Below are positions 1 to 28,095 of a DNA stretch of 64,000 nt, piece after piece. The stretch is from Pelobates cultripes (Eukaryota > Chordata > Amphibia > Anura > Pelobatidae), in the NCBI GenBank assembly GCA_933207985.1, contig OW240912.1:250385252-250449251 (forward strand), given 5' to 3'. The translations under genes and the position numbers were made by a program. The number at the start of each line of letters is the position of its first letter. Position 1 is the stretch's first letter. A model generated the notes under the pieces. The model saw only the letters and a list, made by a program, of their open reading frames with translations, was not told the origin of the DNA and made no database searches.

Positions 1-1
1 A

Positions 2-235
2 ACCGGGGCTCTACGAGGAGCAGGCCTGAAATACGCCTGGGGCTTCCCTTTCAAGCTAATGGTGTTCCGCGAGGGGAGAGCTCACGTCCTGTCACCAGGT
101 GGAGACCCGAAGCGCTTACTCCAGGGCTTGGGAATCCAGTCCCCCCCAGACCTACCTGACCTGACGATGGGTCCGGCGGAGATTCCACAACTTCAAACGG
201 AGTGGCGTGAAGTGGGGCCCAGAAGCCAGCGCTAA
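2..235 (+). CDS. L1 ORF1 protein, C-terminal fragment
   Basis: A frame open from the window edge to TAA at 233-235 gives 77 codons. It contains GLKYAWGFPFKLMV, the conserved C-terminal motif of L1 ORF1 RNA-binding proteins from frogs and fish, followed by a Pro-rich tail. ORF1p is the nucleic-acid chaperone that coats L1 RNA in the cytoplasm. The coiled coil and RRM would lie upstream of the window. The fragment reaches its natural-looking C-terminus. Assignment rests on the motif alone, so the family is fairly sure and the exact clade is not. Confidence 0.7.
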   Translation, partial: TGALRGAGLKYAWGFPFKLMVFREGRAHVLSPGGDPKRLLQGLGIQSPPDLPDLTMGPAEIPQLQTEWREVGPRSQR

Positions 236-2737
236 CGAATGGCGGTATCGTATTCATAGAGTCTCGTTATGATTGTTTCTTCAGCCCAATCCTCTATTTT
301 TGGTGATGGGGCCTTGTTTTCATTTTCTGTTGGGTGGGGGACACGGGTGCAGGACCTCGGCAGTACATGGGGAGCTTGGGGTGGGTCACCAGATATGTCT
401 CTTGCCCTGCTTTTGGCCAGTCCCAAGATCCCTATATCGCTCAGTGGTTTTGACAGCGCCCCACTACGCCTGTTATACCAGAAGCACATTATCACATTGT
501 TTGGGTGGGAACGAGGGGGTGGCGGGTCAGTCCCTGGTCTCCCCTTTTTTTCCCCTGTTTTTGTCCCGTGGTTCCCCCTTTTTCTCTTGCCCATCCCCGC
601 CCTTAACAGGGATGCCCGAGGATCTCCTGGCCTCCCGTCGGGGCCATTGGGGCTTTTAAGATCGATGGTCTCCTTTCCTCACAGCCGGTCGGGCAGAGTT
701 GGGGGGGTCCCCGGCTACCCTACGGCACCAGTGTACCGGTCCTCGGAACTGGGTCATAGACTCTCCCCCCCCCTATCTTGTGTGAAGACATCTGAGAAGG
801 ACAAATTGAGGGTCTTAGACACCCCAGGACAGGTTCGGTGTATTGATGTATTGTTCTATTGTCCTGCTGGTGCGACCATCGGAACTGTGCAGAGTTAAAT
901 GGAGGTTGCGGGAGGGCGTTATTCTCCTTTTTTTGTCTGTCTCTATCCTGCTCAATTTTAAATAGTATCGAAAATTGTTCAAACAGAGGGAGGGGAAAAA
1001 AGAGAAAAAAAATAAAAAAATTAAAAAAAAAACAATAAGAGAGGAAGGGGAGGAAGGGAGAGAGGGGGACAAAACGGGGAGGAGGGCACGAGGGAGAGGA
1101 GAAAGGTCAAGAGTGGTTCACTACTTTCTAGATACATGTATACGAGTGGCACCAAAATGAGTGCTTGCTATTAGACAACACAATTTTCTTCAAGAGTCTC
1201 CCCTACGGGACGGGTCAGACCTGCAATTGCTACACCAATAGCCCTCCCAGAGTAAAGGTGTCGGTAGACTCCCACATTCCCTGTCTTAGCTGGCTACACC
1301 CCCCATTATAAACACCCTTAACGTTGGTGACAAGCCCCTCTACATTTCCGTATAATACGGTTCTCCCGGGCACACGGCTAGGGAGATACAGGCTGGGAGT
1401 GTACATTTGATGGCCCTTTGGCACAATCAGCTGTTCCCCTGTGCGGCTGCTTGCCCCCTCTGGCAGGTCCGATGACCGTCTCGTGCGAGGCCGGCCATGG
1501 GGGGCGACCATACGGACGGGCAGACATTACCTCGGACAATAGGGCGGTTTGGGTGTCCCCGGCAGGGAGTACATGATGTGGTATTGGCACATAATAGAGT
1601 TTTACCTGTCTCCCCAATGTACGATTGTGCCATATGGTCCTAGAGGTGGACAATTGTAATGAGATACAGGGGATTTTTATTCACGTGGCAGAGAGAACTC
1701 AAAGCGATATACGGACCGTAATGAACGTACCTAGTTTTGATATGCCTGCACCATTATTATTAGCTTGACTGATACATACGATATGGCATCCCTGGATGCA
1801 TCCCTACGCATAGTTTAGTGCAATCCCCCAATACATAACACCCATGAACAAGCTTTTGAACCTGATGATTGGCTCTTTAAGGGTATGAGGGCGGGATGGG
1901 GTTGGGGGGGGCCTGTAGATGGGAGATAGACAGAAGCGGGATTGAGCGGTCTGAGGGAGAGGGGGGGAGGGAGGATGAAAGAGAAAGGGACAGTGGAAAT
2001 TAAAAAAAAAAAAAAAAAACGCAAAAATAATGAAAAATAACAATGTTATCAAATGACAATATATCAAACAAGGACCAAATGCGTTGTATGTTACATATTG
2101 ATCGAGCTGAACCTACTAGCCCGTAACACGTTCATTAAAATGTGATCTGTAAATAGTTTCATTAGAATATAGCGTTTCCTTAGTCCCAGTGGTGTAGCAG
2201 CGGGGAGGAGGGAAATGAACGAGGGTTGGCGACCCCGATAGCACAGGGCCTTGAGCCCAGACAGTTTGAGTTTTTCACTGGGCCCAGGCAGGGCGGAGTT
2301 TTTTCGCGAGGGCTCCACGGACAGCATCAGAACACATGGGGGGTGGGAAAGATACCCCAAATAGACTGGGTGAAGCGGCTTCCTTAGCGGTTAATATAGA
2401 GGTCCAAGCGAAACACACGTGGCGCCTATGCGGAGGAGCGCTGGATCCCATCGTTTCCTCCCAACGTTGACCGGGGCTGGAATGAGGGATGATATCCCCC
2501 ACAAAAATCTGGCGAATGGTAAGACCAGAATTTCTGTTCATCGGACTGAGTCCGGATGTAGTTCTTATTATTCTCTATCTTTGTTACTTTCTACCTTTTC
2601 TTCCCTACTCTTTACCTTTATCCTGAGGGGTGGTGGATGCGGGGGGCAAGCAGCGGTCCTCTTTCAGGGACCTATTGGGGTTCAGGTCGTGTCTACGGTC
2701 ATGAGAAACACATATAGCACCATAACGGCTCCGCCCG
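236..2737 (+). other. 2.5 kb spacer between L1 ORF1 and ORF2
   Basis: No recognisable protein lies in this GC-rich, polypyrimidine-rich stretch. It holds two A-rich runs (about 993-1040 and 2001-2040) that could be tails of other retroposed pieces. A 210-codon open frame (269-898, plus strand) has a low-complexity Gly/Ser/Pro/Leu-rich product and matches no domain I know. L1 elements usually have a short inter-ORF region, so this is either a peculiarity of the family (perhaps an internal regulatory region for ORF2) or a junction with inserted DNA. The sequence alone does not decide between these. Confidence 0.5.
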
Positions 2738-5700
2738 ATGGAGATTAAGATAATTTCCCTGAATACAAAGGGCCTCAACACTCCAAAGAAGCGTCGACTC
2801 CTGTTCCGAGAATTAAAGAGGATGAGAGCGGACATTGCTTTTGTTCAAGAAACCCACCTACCTAAACAGGCCAGTTTTCGGTTGAGGGACCACACATATG
2901 CTGGTTCATACGAGGCTAGGTCCCTCTGTAAACGTAACGGGGTGGCAATTCTCATTAGAGGCAGTTGCCCCTTCCGGGAGACACATCATGAAGCAGACCC
3001 GGACGGTCGGTTTGTTGTCGTTTCAGGCATCTTACACTCACATCCCATCCATCTGATTAATATATACGCACCAAATCAGCCGGACCCAAGGTTCTGGGAA
3101 GGGCTACGAGGGACAATCTCGGGGCTGACCCACGGAATGATATTCTTAGGCGGCGACTTCAATGCGGTCCCGTGCCCAGCGGCAGACAGGAGCTCACGGA
3201 GGGGTACTCCTAGATCACAGGGTAGGGGCGGCCAGGATCGCCTTCTTAAAGACTTCATATCCGAGACCAGACTGGTAGATATATGGCGAGCTCACCATCC
3301 GGGGGATAAGGACTACTCCTTTTATTCAGCTCCCCATGGAACGTATTCTAGGATAGATCTATTCTTAACCAACGCTGCGGGAATGTCCCGAACGGTAGGG
3401 TCACAGGTGGGTAATATATCTTGGTCGGATCACGCTGATATCTCCATCACCTTAGGCAACCTATGCGTAGCTTCACCATGGACATGGAAATTGAACACGT
3501 CCCTGCTTCGTGACCCGACGATCCTGGAACAAACTAGGAAAGAAATTGCAGATTACTTTGAGATCAACACCACGCCCGACGTGAACGCGAGCACGGTATG
3601 GGCGGCCCACAAAGCGGTCATCAGGGGGACCCTAATTAAACTGGCCACCAGGAGAAAGAAAACGAAGTACCAGAAACTGGAATTTTTACTGGGAAGACTG
3701 AGATCCCTAGAACAAAAACACCAAACTGAGCCAACAGAGGGCACTCTCAGACAATTGGAGGCGATCAGACGTGAAACCCGAACCTTATTACTTGATGATA
3801 CGGCGAGATCTATGACCTGGTCAAAAAGGACCTTTTTCGAAAAGGCAAACAAGATGGACACCCTCCTGGCCAGGACGCTTCGTCCGAGGCAGGAGAGGTC
3901 CCATATAACTGCACTTAAACACCCAGACGGCACGACGAGGTCAAACCCAGTTGAGATAGCAAAGATATTCGAGGATTTCTATCGTCGGCTGTATAATCAC
4001 ACCCCAGATGGGAGTCCTTTCGGGGAGCACGAGGAGGAGTATATAAGGCAATATCTGGACAGGTTAGGAATGAAAAAATTGAATGGGGAGATGGCAAACA
4101 CGTTAGCGGCACCTATCTCAGAAGAGGAAATAGATAAAGCTATATCGAGCCTGAAAGGCAACAAAGCACCAGGGCCAGATGGATTCGATGGCTCATACTA
4201 TAAAACATTCAGGGAAGAACTTACGCCTCAATTGACCCGTCTTTTTGACGATCTCCGGCAGGGTGGTCAACTAGCTCATGATATGTCACTGGCGACCATG
4301 GTACTGCTGCCCAAACCTGGAAAGGATCCACTTTACCCCGAGAACTACAGGCCTATCTCGCTGATCAATCACGATCTTAAGATCTTAGCAAAAATTCAAG
4401 CAGATAGATTGAATCCGCTTTTGCACTCTATAATTCATGCAGACCAAGTAGGTTTTATCCAAGGTCGGCAATTGTTCGAAAACACTAGAAGGAACATCGA
4501 CTTGATTTGGAAACAAGTGACCTCAGAGACCCCTACATTAGTGGTATCCATAGATGCAGAGAAAGCCTTCGATAGGGTCAGGTGGCAATTTCTCTTTCCA
4601 GTTTTAAAGAGTTTGGGCCTCCCAGACGAATTCCTCACAATAACAAGAGCAATGTACCACAATGTACGAGCACAGGTGCAGATATCGGGAGCTCCGCTAC
4701 ATCCTTTCAATTTGTACAATGGAACAAGACAGGGTTGTCCACTATCTCCCCTTCTTTTTGTTTTAGCACTCGAGCCCTTACTTCAAGCGATACGCCGACA
4801 TCCGAACATTGCAGGTGTAAGGGTGGGAGACAAAGAGTTTAAGGTGTCGGCCTACGCAGACGATGTCCTTTTGACCATCACAACCCCTCATGAATCAATG
4901 GTGGCGATACAGGATGTAATAACGGAATTCGGTATGGTATCAGGTTATAAAGCAAACATTCAGAAGTCCAGCGCTCTCCCGATTTGTCTACCACAAGACG
5001 ACACAGCTAGATTACAGGAGACCCACCAAATAAGAATGGAGAGGGATTCTCTGAAGTACTTAGGGATTAATCTGACAGCGGACCCCGGACGTCTATATTC
5101 TGCTAACTATGCTCCGCTGCTCAGGGAACTGACGGGAGACCTCGACAAGTGGACAGATAAACCTATTTCCTGGATGGGCAGGATTAACTCGGTAAAGATG
5201 AACATTCTTCCACGTATATTGTTTCTTTTCCAGGCTCTGCCCATCCGGGTCACAAAGACACAACTGATTCCCCTGCAAAGATCTATAGGAGACTTTATTT
5301 GGCAGAATAAGAGACATAGAATCTCTAAACAGATCTTATACAGACGAAAGGATAGGGGGGGTCTGGGGCTCCCGAATCTTTACTTCTACTATCTGGCGGC
5401 CCAATTGACGCAGATCGCCATGTGGCACTCCACGCCAGATGAGAGAAGGTGGGTAGACATCGAGTCTATGATGGTGGGCGTAGATGTGCCACAGTTTACA
5501 ATATGGGTTCCCAAAGAACACAGACCGATGATACGGGTCACGTGCCCGGCGATCCTAAACTCGATTTGGATATGGGACACATGTAACACCAAATATTGGC
5601 TGGCGTCATCCCCCTCTCCCTTGACCCCGATCCTCCGCAACAGAGAATTCCTTCCCGGCATGGCCCCGAGAAATTTCCGCAATATAGAAAGAACTGGTCT

Positions 5701-6544
5701 ACAACGGCTACATCAGCTCTATCAAAACGGGGAGTTTTTACAATTTGCAGACCTGCAATCGGGTAACCATCTAACCCCCGCGGACTTCTTCAGGTTTGTC
5801 CAAATTCGGGATTTCGCGAAACAACAACATATCAAAACTGCTGCCCTGGGGAAACCCACCTTCTATGAGAAGTTATGCTCCGACGGGGCTACCCCCAAGG
5901 GGATGATCACGTTAATATATGCACATCTTAGTGAAGAAAATAGAGAATGGGGAAGATTGTCTTATACGGCCCAATGGGAGACCGACCTCGGGGAGGTTCT
6001 AGAGGGGGTAGAGTGGCAGGAGATATGGGAGGCGAACGCTAAAGTCTCAATATGTGTTACCCTCCAGGAGCAGTCTTGGAAAACTATGTTTCGGTGGTAC
6101 ACTACCCCAATTAAATTACACAAAATGCACAAACTGGAGACGGACGATTGCTGGAGGGGATGCGGGGTCCGAGGATCATACATCCACATGTGGTGGGAAT
6201 GCCCGAAGTTGCGGGGTTTTTGGGGATCCGTGGAGGATTTGGTAAGACAAACTTTCGACCGGCCCCTAAAACTAGATCCGTGGATCTACTTGCTGAATAG
6301 ATCGGTGGACGGGTGGACAAAGAGGGAACAGATACTAGTACACAGGATTACTTTGTGTGCACGTCGCGCGATTGCGTTAGCGTGGCTCACTCCTGAGGGC
6401 CCAGAATTCTCAGGGGTTATCTCTAGAATCAAAGAGTGTAGAATCATGGACGATCTAACTGCAAGGATGAGAGGGAACACTACGACATTCCAAAAAACAT
6501 GGGAACCATGGGACAATAGCATAATGGGCTCGAACGAAGATTGA
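2738..6544 (+). CDS. L1 ORF2: endonuclease and reverse transcriptase, full length
   Basis: An uninterrupted 1268-codon frame. The N-terminus is an apurinic-type endonuclease: SLNTKGLN (Asn9), QETHL (Glu38), GGDFNA (Asp140, Asn142) and SDH (Asp231, His232) are the expected catalytic positions. The reverse transcriptase follows, with KAPGPDGF, YRPISLIN, GFIQGRQ, KAFDRV, GTRQGCPLSPLLF and the catalytic YADD (Tyr706-Asp709). Near the C-terminus a zinc-knuckle-like motif is present (Cys1138, Cys1142, His1150, Cys1155, with HMWWEC). The length is normal for L1 ORF2. The ATG chosen starts two codons before the conserved endonuclease strand, as in related elements. The product nicks target DNA and primes reverse transcription on it. 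Every catalytic residue I can check is intact, so the protein could be functional. Confidence 0.97.
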   Translation: MEIKIISLNTKGLNTPKKRRLLFRELKRMRADIAFVQETHLPKQASFRLRDHTYAGSYEARSLCKRNGVAILIRGSCPFRETHHEADPDGRFVVVSGILHSHPIHLINIYAPNQPDPRFWEGLRGTISGLTHGMIFLGGDFNAVPCPAADRSSRRGTPRSQGRGGQDRLLKDFISETRLVDIWRAHHPGDKDYSFYSAPHGTYSRIDLFLTNAAGMSRTVGSQVGNISWSDHADISITLGNLCVASPWTWKLNTSLLRDPTILEQTRKEIADYFEINTTPDVNASTVWAAHKAVIRGTLIKLATRRKKTKYQKLEFLLGRLRSLEQKHQTEPTEGTLRQLEAIRRETRTLLLDDTARSMTWSKRTFFEKANKMDTLLARTLRPRQERSHITALKHPDGTTRSNPVEIAKIFEDFYRRLYNHTPDGSPFGEHEEEYIRQYLDRLGMKKLNGEMANTLAAPISEEEIDKAISSLKGNKAPGPDGFDGSYYKTFREELTPQLTRLFDDLRQGGQLAHDMSLATMVLLPKPGKDPLYPENYRPISLINHDLKILAKIQADRLNPLLHSIIHADQVGFIQGRQLFENTRRNIDLIWKQVTSETPTLVVSIDAEKAFDRVRWQFLFPVLKSLGLPDEFLTITRAMYHNVRAQVQISGAPLHPFNLYNGTRQGCPLSPLLFVLALEPLLQAIRRHPNIAGVRVGDKEFKVSAYADDVLLTITTPHESMVAIQDVITEFGMVSGYKANIQKSSALPICLPQDDTARLQETHQIRMERDSLKYLGINLTADPGRLYSANYAPLLRELTGDLDKWTDKPISWMGRINSVKMNILPRILFLFQALPIRVTKTQLIPLQRSIGDFIWQNKRHRISKQILYRRKDRGGLGLPNLYFYYLAAQLTQIAMWHSTPDERRWVDIESMMVGVDVPQFTIWVPKEHRPMIRVTCPAILNSIWIWDTCNTKYWLASSPSPLTPILRNREFLPGMAPRNFRNIERTGLQRLHQLYQNGEFLQFADLQSGNHLTPADFFRFVQIRDFAKQQHIKTAALGKPTFYEKLCSDGATPKGMITLIYAHLSEENREWGRLSYTAQWETDLGEVLEGVEWQEIWEANAKVSICVTLQEQSWKTMFRWYTTPIKLHKMHKLETDDCWRGCGVRGSYIHMWWECPKLRGFWGSVEDLVRQTFDRPLKLDPWIYLLNRSVDGWTKREQILVHRITLCARRAIALAWLTPEGPEFSGVISRIKECRIMDDLTARMRGNTTTFQKTWEPWDNSIMGSNED

Positions 6545-7391
6545 GAGCCTCGCACAAGTGGGAATGAACTCATGATATCCACATCCATACGAAAAGTGAC
6601 ACGTCTGTTAATGCCATAACCGAGCTGCCCCCCCCATCCTCCCTCCACCTCCTCCTTTGCTATTCCCTTTTTCTTTGGTTTTTTTTATCCAAACTTTTTC
6701 CTCTCCTTTTCTTATTCTTCTTAATTCTTTGTTTTCCGTTTCTTTATTCAAGCAGGATCATACGGTCAGAGGATTGATGTAGCTAAAGTACTAAAGAGAT
6801 AAACGTACATAAAGGCTAATTGATTTCCCTATCGGCCTGCCCTAGGTTAAAATAACTTACCCTAATAGACTGGGGGCCCCAAGGTTTTTTCTAGCAGAAA
6901 GCGCATGCAAGGTTCAGGTTGAGTATTATCTATCTACAAGCTATGTAATTCCTTGTGGCTTCCTTATGAGCCTAAAGGTGTATATATACCTGTTTTGTTT
7001 ATAGTGAATGTAAAACCTTCCGTAGCCGACAGGTACCAAGGTTTTCTTAATTCGAGGAAAGGGCTAAGGTTGTATCAGGGGATGTACGCCACGTTCTCAA
7101 AACTTATATCCAAGTTGGCTTCTGCGTAAGCCCCAAAGTTTATGCATTCCTGAAGTGTATATTGTGCAAACTTAAAGTTTTACAAAAACAGAAAACCCCT
7201 TGGCAGGTAGCCAAATTAGCTTATCGTTACCATAACTTACTGTCTATGCATTATATTAGCACCTGTATAACTACAATTGAACTTGCTTACTATTTATCGG
7301 GCTTTTGCATAAGCCGTCACGTTAATGTTACCTGACTACTATTGCCAAGATGAAAAAATAAAGAATTTAAAAAAATAAAAAAATAAAAAAG
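6545..7391 (+). other. L1 3' untranslated region and A-rich tail
   Basis: About 850 bases follow the ORF2 stop with no further reading frame. They contain a T-rich tract (6655-6730) and end in an A-rich run interrupted by T (about 7351-7391), which is taken as the 3' end of the insertion. The base immediately after it begins the presumed target DNA. Confidence 0.65.
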
Positions 7392-8990
7392 AAAGGAATA
7401 CTTAGATAAGAAAATAACCCCTCAAGTGGGCAAATAACTCAAATGAGAGTTGGTTCTACCCTAGGCTTGCACCCCATTAATATATCACCATGATCCCTAG
7501 AGTTGGGGGGGGGGGATCTCAAGTCCTGGTATTTATAGTCAACTACTTGGATGGAACTTATATAATTTTAAGTGCAGCAGGGAAAGGCAGTTACAGATTG
7601 GCAGTATAAAGTAACCATTTATGAGCGACTCATCCACTCTTTATTGTGTAAGAGAACACCCATATGGTTACACATTCATTAACTGCTAATTAAATTGAAA
7701 GATAATGTTTATATCAAAAAGTTATCATCCTTCCTGTCCATGATTGTAACCAAAAGACAAAATAGACACCTACCAATTAGAAATTTGATGCTAAAAAGAG
7801 CATAGATATAACTGTATAATTGGGTGTGCTTAAAATAGGAGCAACACTCATGGACAGAGAAAAAAGGAATATCCACTAAACGATCAATTTGACTTAGAAG
7901 TGCATTCATAGAAGAGTATAGTAATTTAGAGGAGGCATATATGATAAGCTTAGAGTAAATGATTTGTAAAAAGTACTTGGAAAAGTAATAACCACAATGG
8001 CTCAAAAGAGAAAACATGCAGAAGTATTCAATTAGAGGTTCATTCTACATATAAAAAAGTATGAGCCCAGAGCATGATGATCAGTCCAATTCGTATCACT
8101 CCTACGTTCCTATAAAATAGGAGGATAAACAAAGGATATTATATTGAAGAGGAGGCTAGATTTAAAATAGCTTGTAGTAGTAATTTGCTTATACGCATTT
8201 TGAATATACTAAAATCTAGTCACCTATCATCTAGATTTACTGTGTATTATAGTTATCTTACACCCCTATTAGCCTCAATCACTATGCTTAGTTAGTATCC
8301 CTCAATACCATTCCATTCCCAAACACAAACTAAATGTGAACGAACAATTGAGTCAGTGCATAGTGCTTACAAAAGGTAGAAAGGGTGTTCACTTTCTATA
8401 GACTTGAGATCCCCCCTCTCTATGGATCTTGGGTGATATTTTGTTTATTCATTAGAAAGGAATAAACAAGAAAGGAATAATTTATTCATTAGAAAGGAGT
8501 AATCTGGCGAGTCCAGATACAAATTTCCACACAATCCTCAATTAGACACAGCAATCAAAGATACCCATTTCAACCTCCAATAGTAATCCTCAGTGGAGGT
8601 ATGACTGATCGTTCTCCAGGCGTAGCCTGCAACAGCTCCATATCTGAATACTTTCAGAATTTTTGGACAAGTTGCAAACATGCTAAAGTGAGTGTATGGT
8701 CATCAGGACCAGAAATTTTGAAGGGGATGCAATTTATCAAGTAATTAAGAGGCTTGCACAACAGTGGTTCACATGGGATTGATCTTCCCATGGCAAAGTT
8801 TCCTGGATGAGGAATGGATTGGTAAACACTGTTTTAGGATTTTACGTTAATTGTCTGAGTGGTTAGACTGCTGTCATCATTAAACCTTAATAATATTAGC
8901 AGAGAAAAAAAACCAAAAAGCATAATACAACATACAATATCAACGAACCCCTTCCAACCAAATAATGAACAATGGTAATCTGTTTCTAAC
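7392..8990. other. Left part of the last visible MSL3 intron
   Basis: No exon or known element was recognised. A 15-base inverted pair, GGGGGATCTCAAGTC near 7512-7530 and its complement near 8404-8420, may mark an old inverted-repeat element of about 0.9 kb. The missing MSL3 C-terminal coding sequence was looked for here on the minus strand and not found. Confidence 0.4.
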
Positions 8991-26082
<17,092 letters not shown>

Positions 26083-26480
26083 TTGTTCATCATGGCGAAG
26101 AGCAGGAACCGAGACTCCGGCGGCGCCCGCAGCGCCGCACTGACCATGGGGGAAAAGGAGCACACTGCCATTCGGAGACAGGCACGCCATGCCTACTAAG
26201 GGAAAACCAACCAATGACAACCGAGTCTCAAGGGAATCGTCCAATCCCGTGCGAGTAGAGGATGCCCTACAGACAGAACAGCCAATCAGACTGCGAGCAG
26301 GGAAAAACAGGAATACTTCATCAAATGCAGTAAGAGTAATGCCGTTTAGCTGCTAGAGACAAAGCAGGATGTGTCGTACATACGTTACAAAATCGGCGAA
26401 CTCGAAACACTAGAGAAAGGAACCTTACAAAAGTGTGTCGTCCCAAATTAGAACGCGAGCGGCCATTTTGTTGGCGGTGA
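26083..26480 (-). promoter_or_regulatory. MSL3 promoter region, CpG-rich with three CCAAT boxes
   Basis: CpG density is much higher than in the surrounding sequence, notably at 26118-26145. CCAAT occurs at 26211, 26241 and 26282, a spacing of 30 and 41 bases, as in NF-Y-bound TATA-less promoters. It lies directly upstream of the MSL3 start. The transcription start cannot be read from sequence. NF-Y binding is an inference. Confidence 0.6.
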
Positions 26481-28095
26481 AGATATTCTAATTACTAATA
26501 TGAGTCCATCAGATTCCAGGCTGTGCTGTGTAGGTAGAAAAGTTAAGCTTGATTCAGTTGTAATATTCATCCATCCACAGACACATTCATTTTCATTTAG
26601 AAAGATAATATCATAGGAATTCCTCTGTAGCCGTAGACATACATGCTGTTTACCCTGGGCTTGTTGGGTAATTGGTTAATTATGATAAATGCTAAAATTA
26701 AAAATAAGTTTAACCACTTAACAGGGAGGGGTTTGTGGTTGAATAACACAATTTTAAAATGTAGGCAAATAGTTAAATTGGGAACATTATATTATTATTA
26801 TTATTAGCATTATTAGCATTTAGATGTCATATCTATGGACAGTCCCTATTTTTGTTCCTCTTTTCTATCCTAATGCCCCTCTTTTCTAGAAGCTTATTAT
26901 TATTGGTGTTTATAAAGTTATACCAGACCTCCATAGCAATTATACTCACAGTGATGTGTCTTTAAAGTGCAATAAATGGTTCAGAAATCAGTCTTTTGAA
27001 ATATACATTGTTCTTGTTTTAAACTATAGTTTGGTTTCATAATGTTTTATTAGAAAGTCACCTACAATGTCTCAGAATAGCCACTGCCCCCTTTTCACCC
27101 CTTAAATAAAGTGTCCCTCTTTGTCAATTTTAAATGTTGGGAGGCATGTTAGTGCCAAGTGATTTACAATTGAAGAATGAGGCTATTATAGACCGGTAAT
27201 TGAAATACAGAATATTAACAGGCAAGACGTGAAGTAGAGAAATATATATAGAATCTCTCACACACTCGTAAATTTGTGACTATGATTCTAAGATCCACAT
27301 ACAGTGATATAAAGACGTGAAGTAGGCCTGTTCAAACAAGTTTACAATGTACGAAAAAGGGGTAAAGAAACTCAAGAGGAAGAGCAGAATATCGGAGGGA
27401 AGAAGGGATAGATCAGTAAGAGGCCTGTATCAAAATAAGCTGGTAAAAGTGTTGTGTGGGAGAACCAAATAGTAGAAGGAGGGAGTATGAGTTGCGCTAT
27501 GAATGTGAGGGAACTGGAGAGTGCAATTGTTATGAGAGAAGCATCACACAGCGCCGCTATCAGGGGGATACAAGGCTTCAAGCAACCAGTTATGTTGATT
27601 TGTTTTGTCTGGTGTAGTGGTGTGGCAGATCCTAGGGGAAGAAAAGCATACCTCACAACATGCAGGCTCTGCAATTTAGGACTTGTCGACAGAGTCCTGA
27701 GGAGGCACCGCCAGTTACGTGTGTACATCACTAGCAATTCCCACAATGGGTTGGGCCACCCAGAAAATGGGTGGTCTAATCTGAAAGGGAGTTGGTCTTC
27801 CTAAAAAAGGGGCCAACCCACGAACTGACAGGCAGCTTGGCCGGCCCCAGCTATCAAAACCATGCAGGGAGTGCTGTAGAAGCTTTCCCTGCATGGTCCT
27901 AGTTCTTGCTGCACAGAGTTAAATGATGCGCTCTTGTTGTGCTGCCTGGGACATTTCCTTGGTGTCCCCAGATGAAGGGATGATGACCCTATCCACTGCC
28001 GACAGGGCCTTCAATGGCAACGTGAGCATCAGAAGTGGAACGTGGAGTAATAGAAGGAGGTTGACGGGTTGATTAAATCATGTTTTCTTTTATAT
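26481..28095. other. Intergenic sequence, mostly unassigned
   Basis: AT-rich sequence without a supported gene. A perfect 12-base inverted pair, ACCATGCAGGGA and TCCCTGCATGGT (27859-27870 and 27886-27897), forms a 12-bp stem with a 15-base loop and is probably a repeat remnant. The open frame at 27454-27804 has no recognisable protein. Confidence 0.4.

Larger units (their letters stand above)
1..7391 (+). mobile_element. L1-clade LINE retrotransposon, ORF2 intact, 5' end outside window
   Basis: A non-LTR retrotransposon reads left to right: the C-terminal end of ORF1 (2-235), a long spacer, a complete ORF2 (2738-6544), a 3' untranslated region and an A-rich tail (about 7351-7391). It copies itself by target-primed reverse transcription using the ORF2 endonuclease and reverse transcriptase. 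ORF2 has no stop or frameshift, so the copy is young or recently active. The 5' end lies off the window, so neither its full length nor its target duplication can be read. It lies antisense to MSL3, and since the last MSL3 exon seen is at 8991 it most likely sits in the final MSL3 intron. That ORF1 and ORF2 belong to one insertion is likely from strand and order but is not proven, given the spacer. Confidence 0.85.

Noticed and set aside
8547..8691. Minus-strand open stretch containing CPKILKVFRYG as the missing MSL3 exon 12
   Set aside because: Only a few residues resemble the expected KLPEILGKM. The rest does not match the MRG C-terminus, and the phase does not join exon 11.
8855..8885. CTGAGTGGTTAGACTGCTGTC resembling a tRNA-Ser A box
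   Set aside because: There is no acceptor stem, anticodon arm or B box in the following 90 bases.
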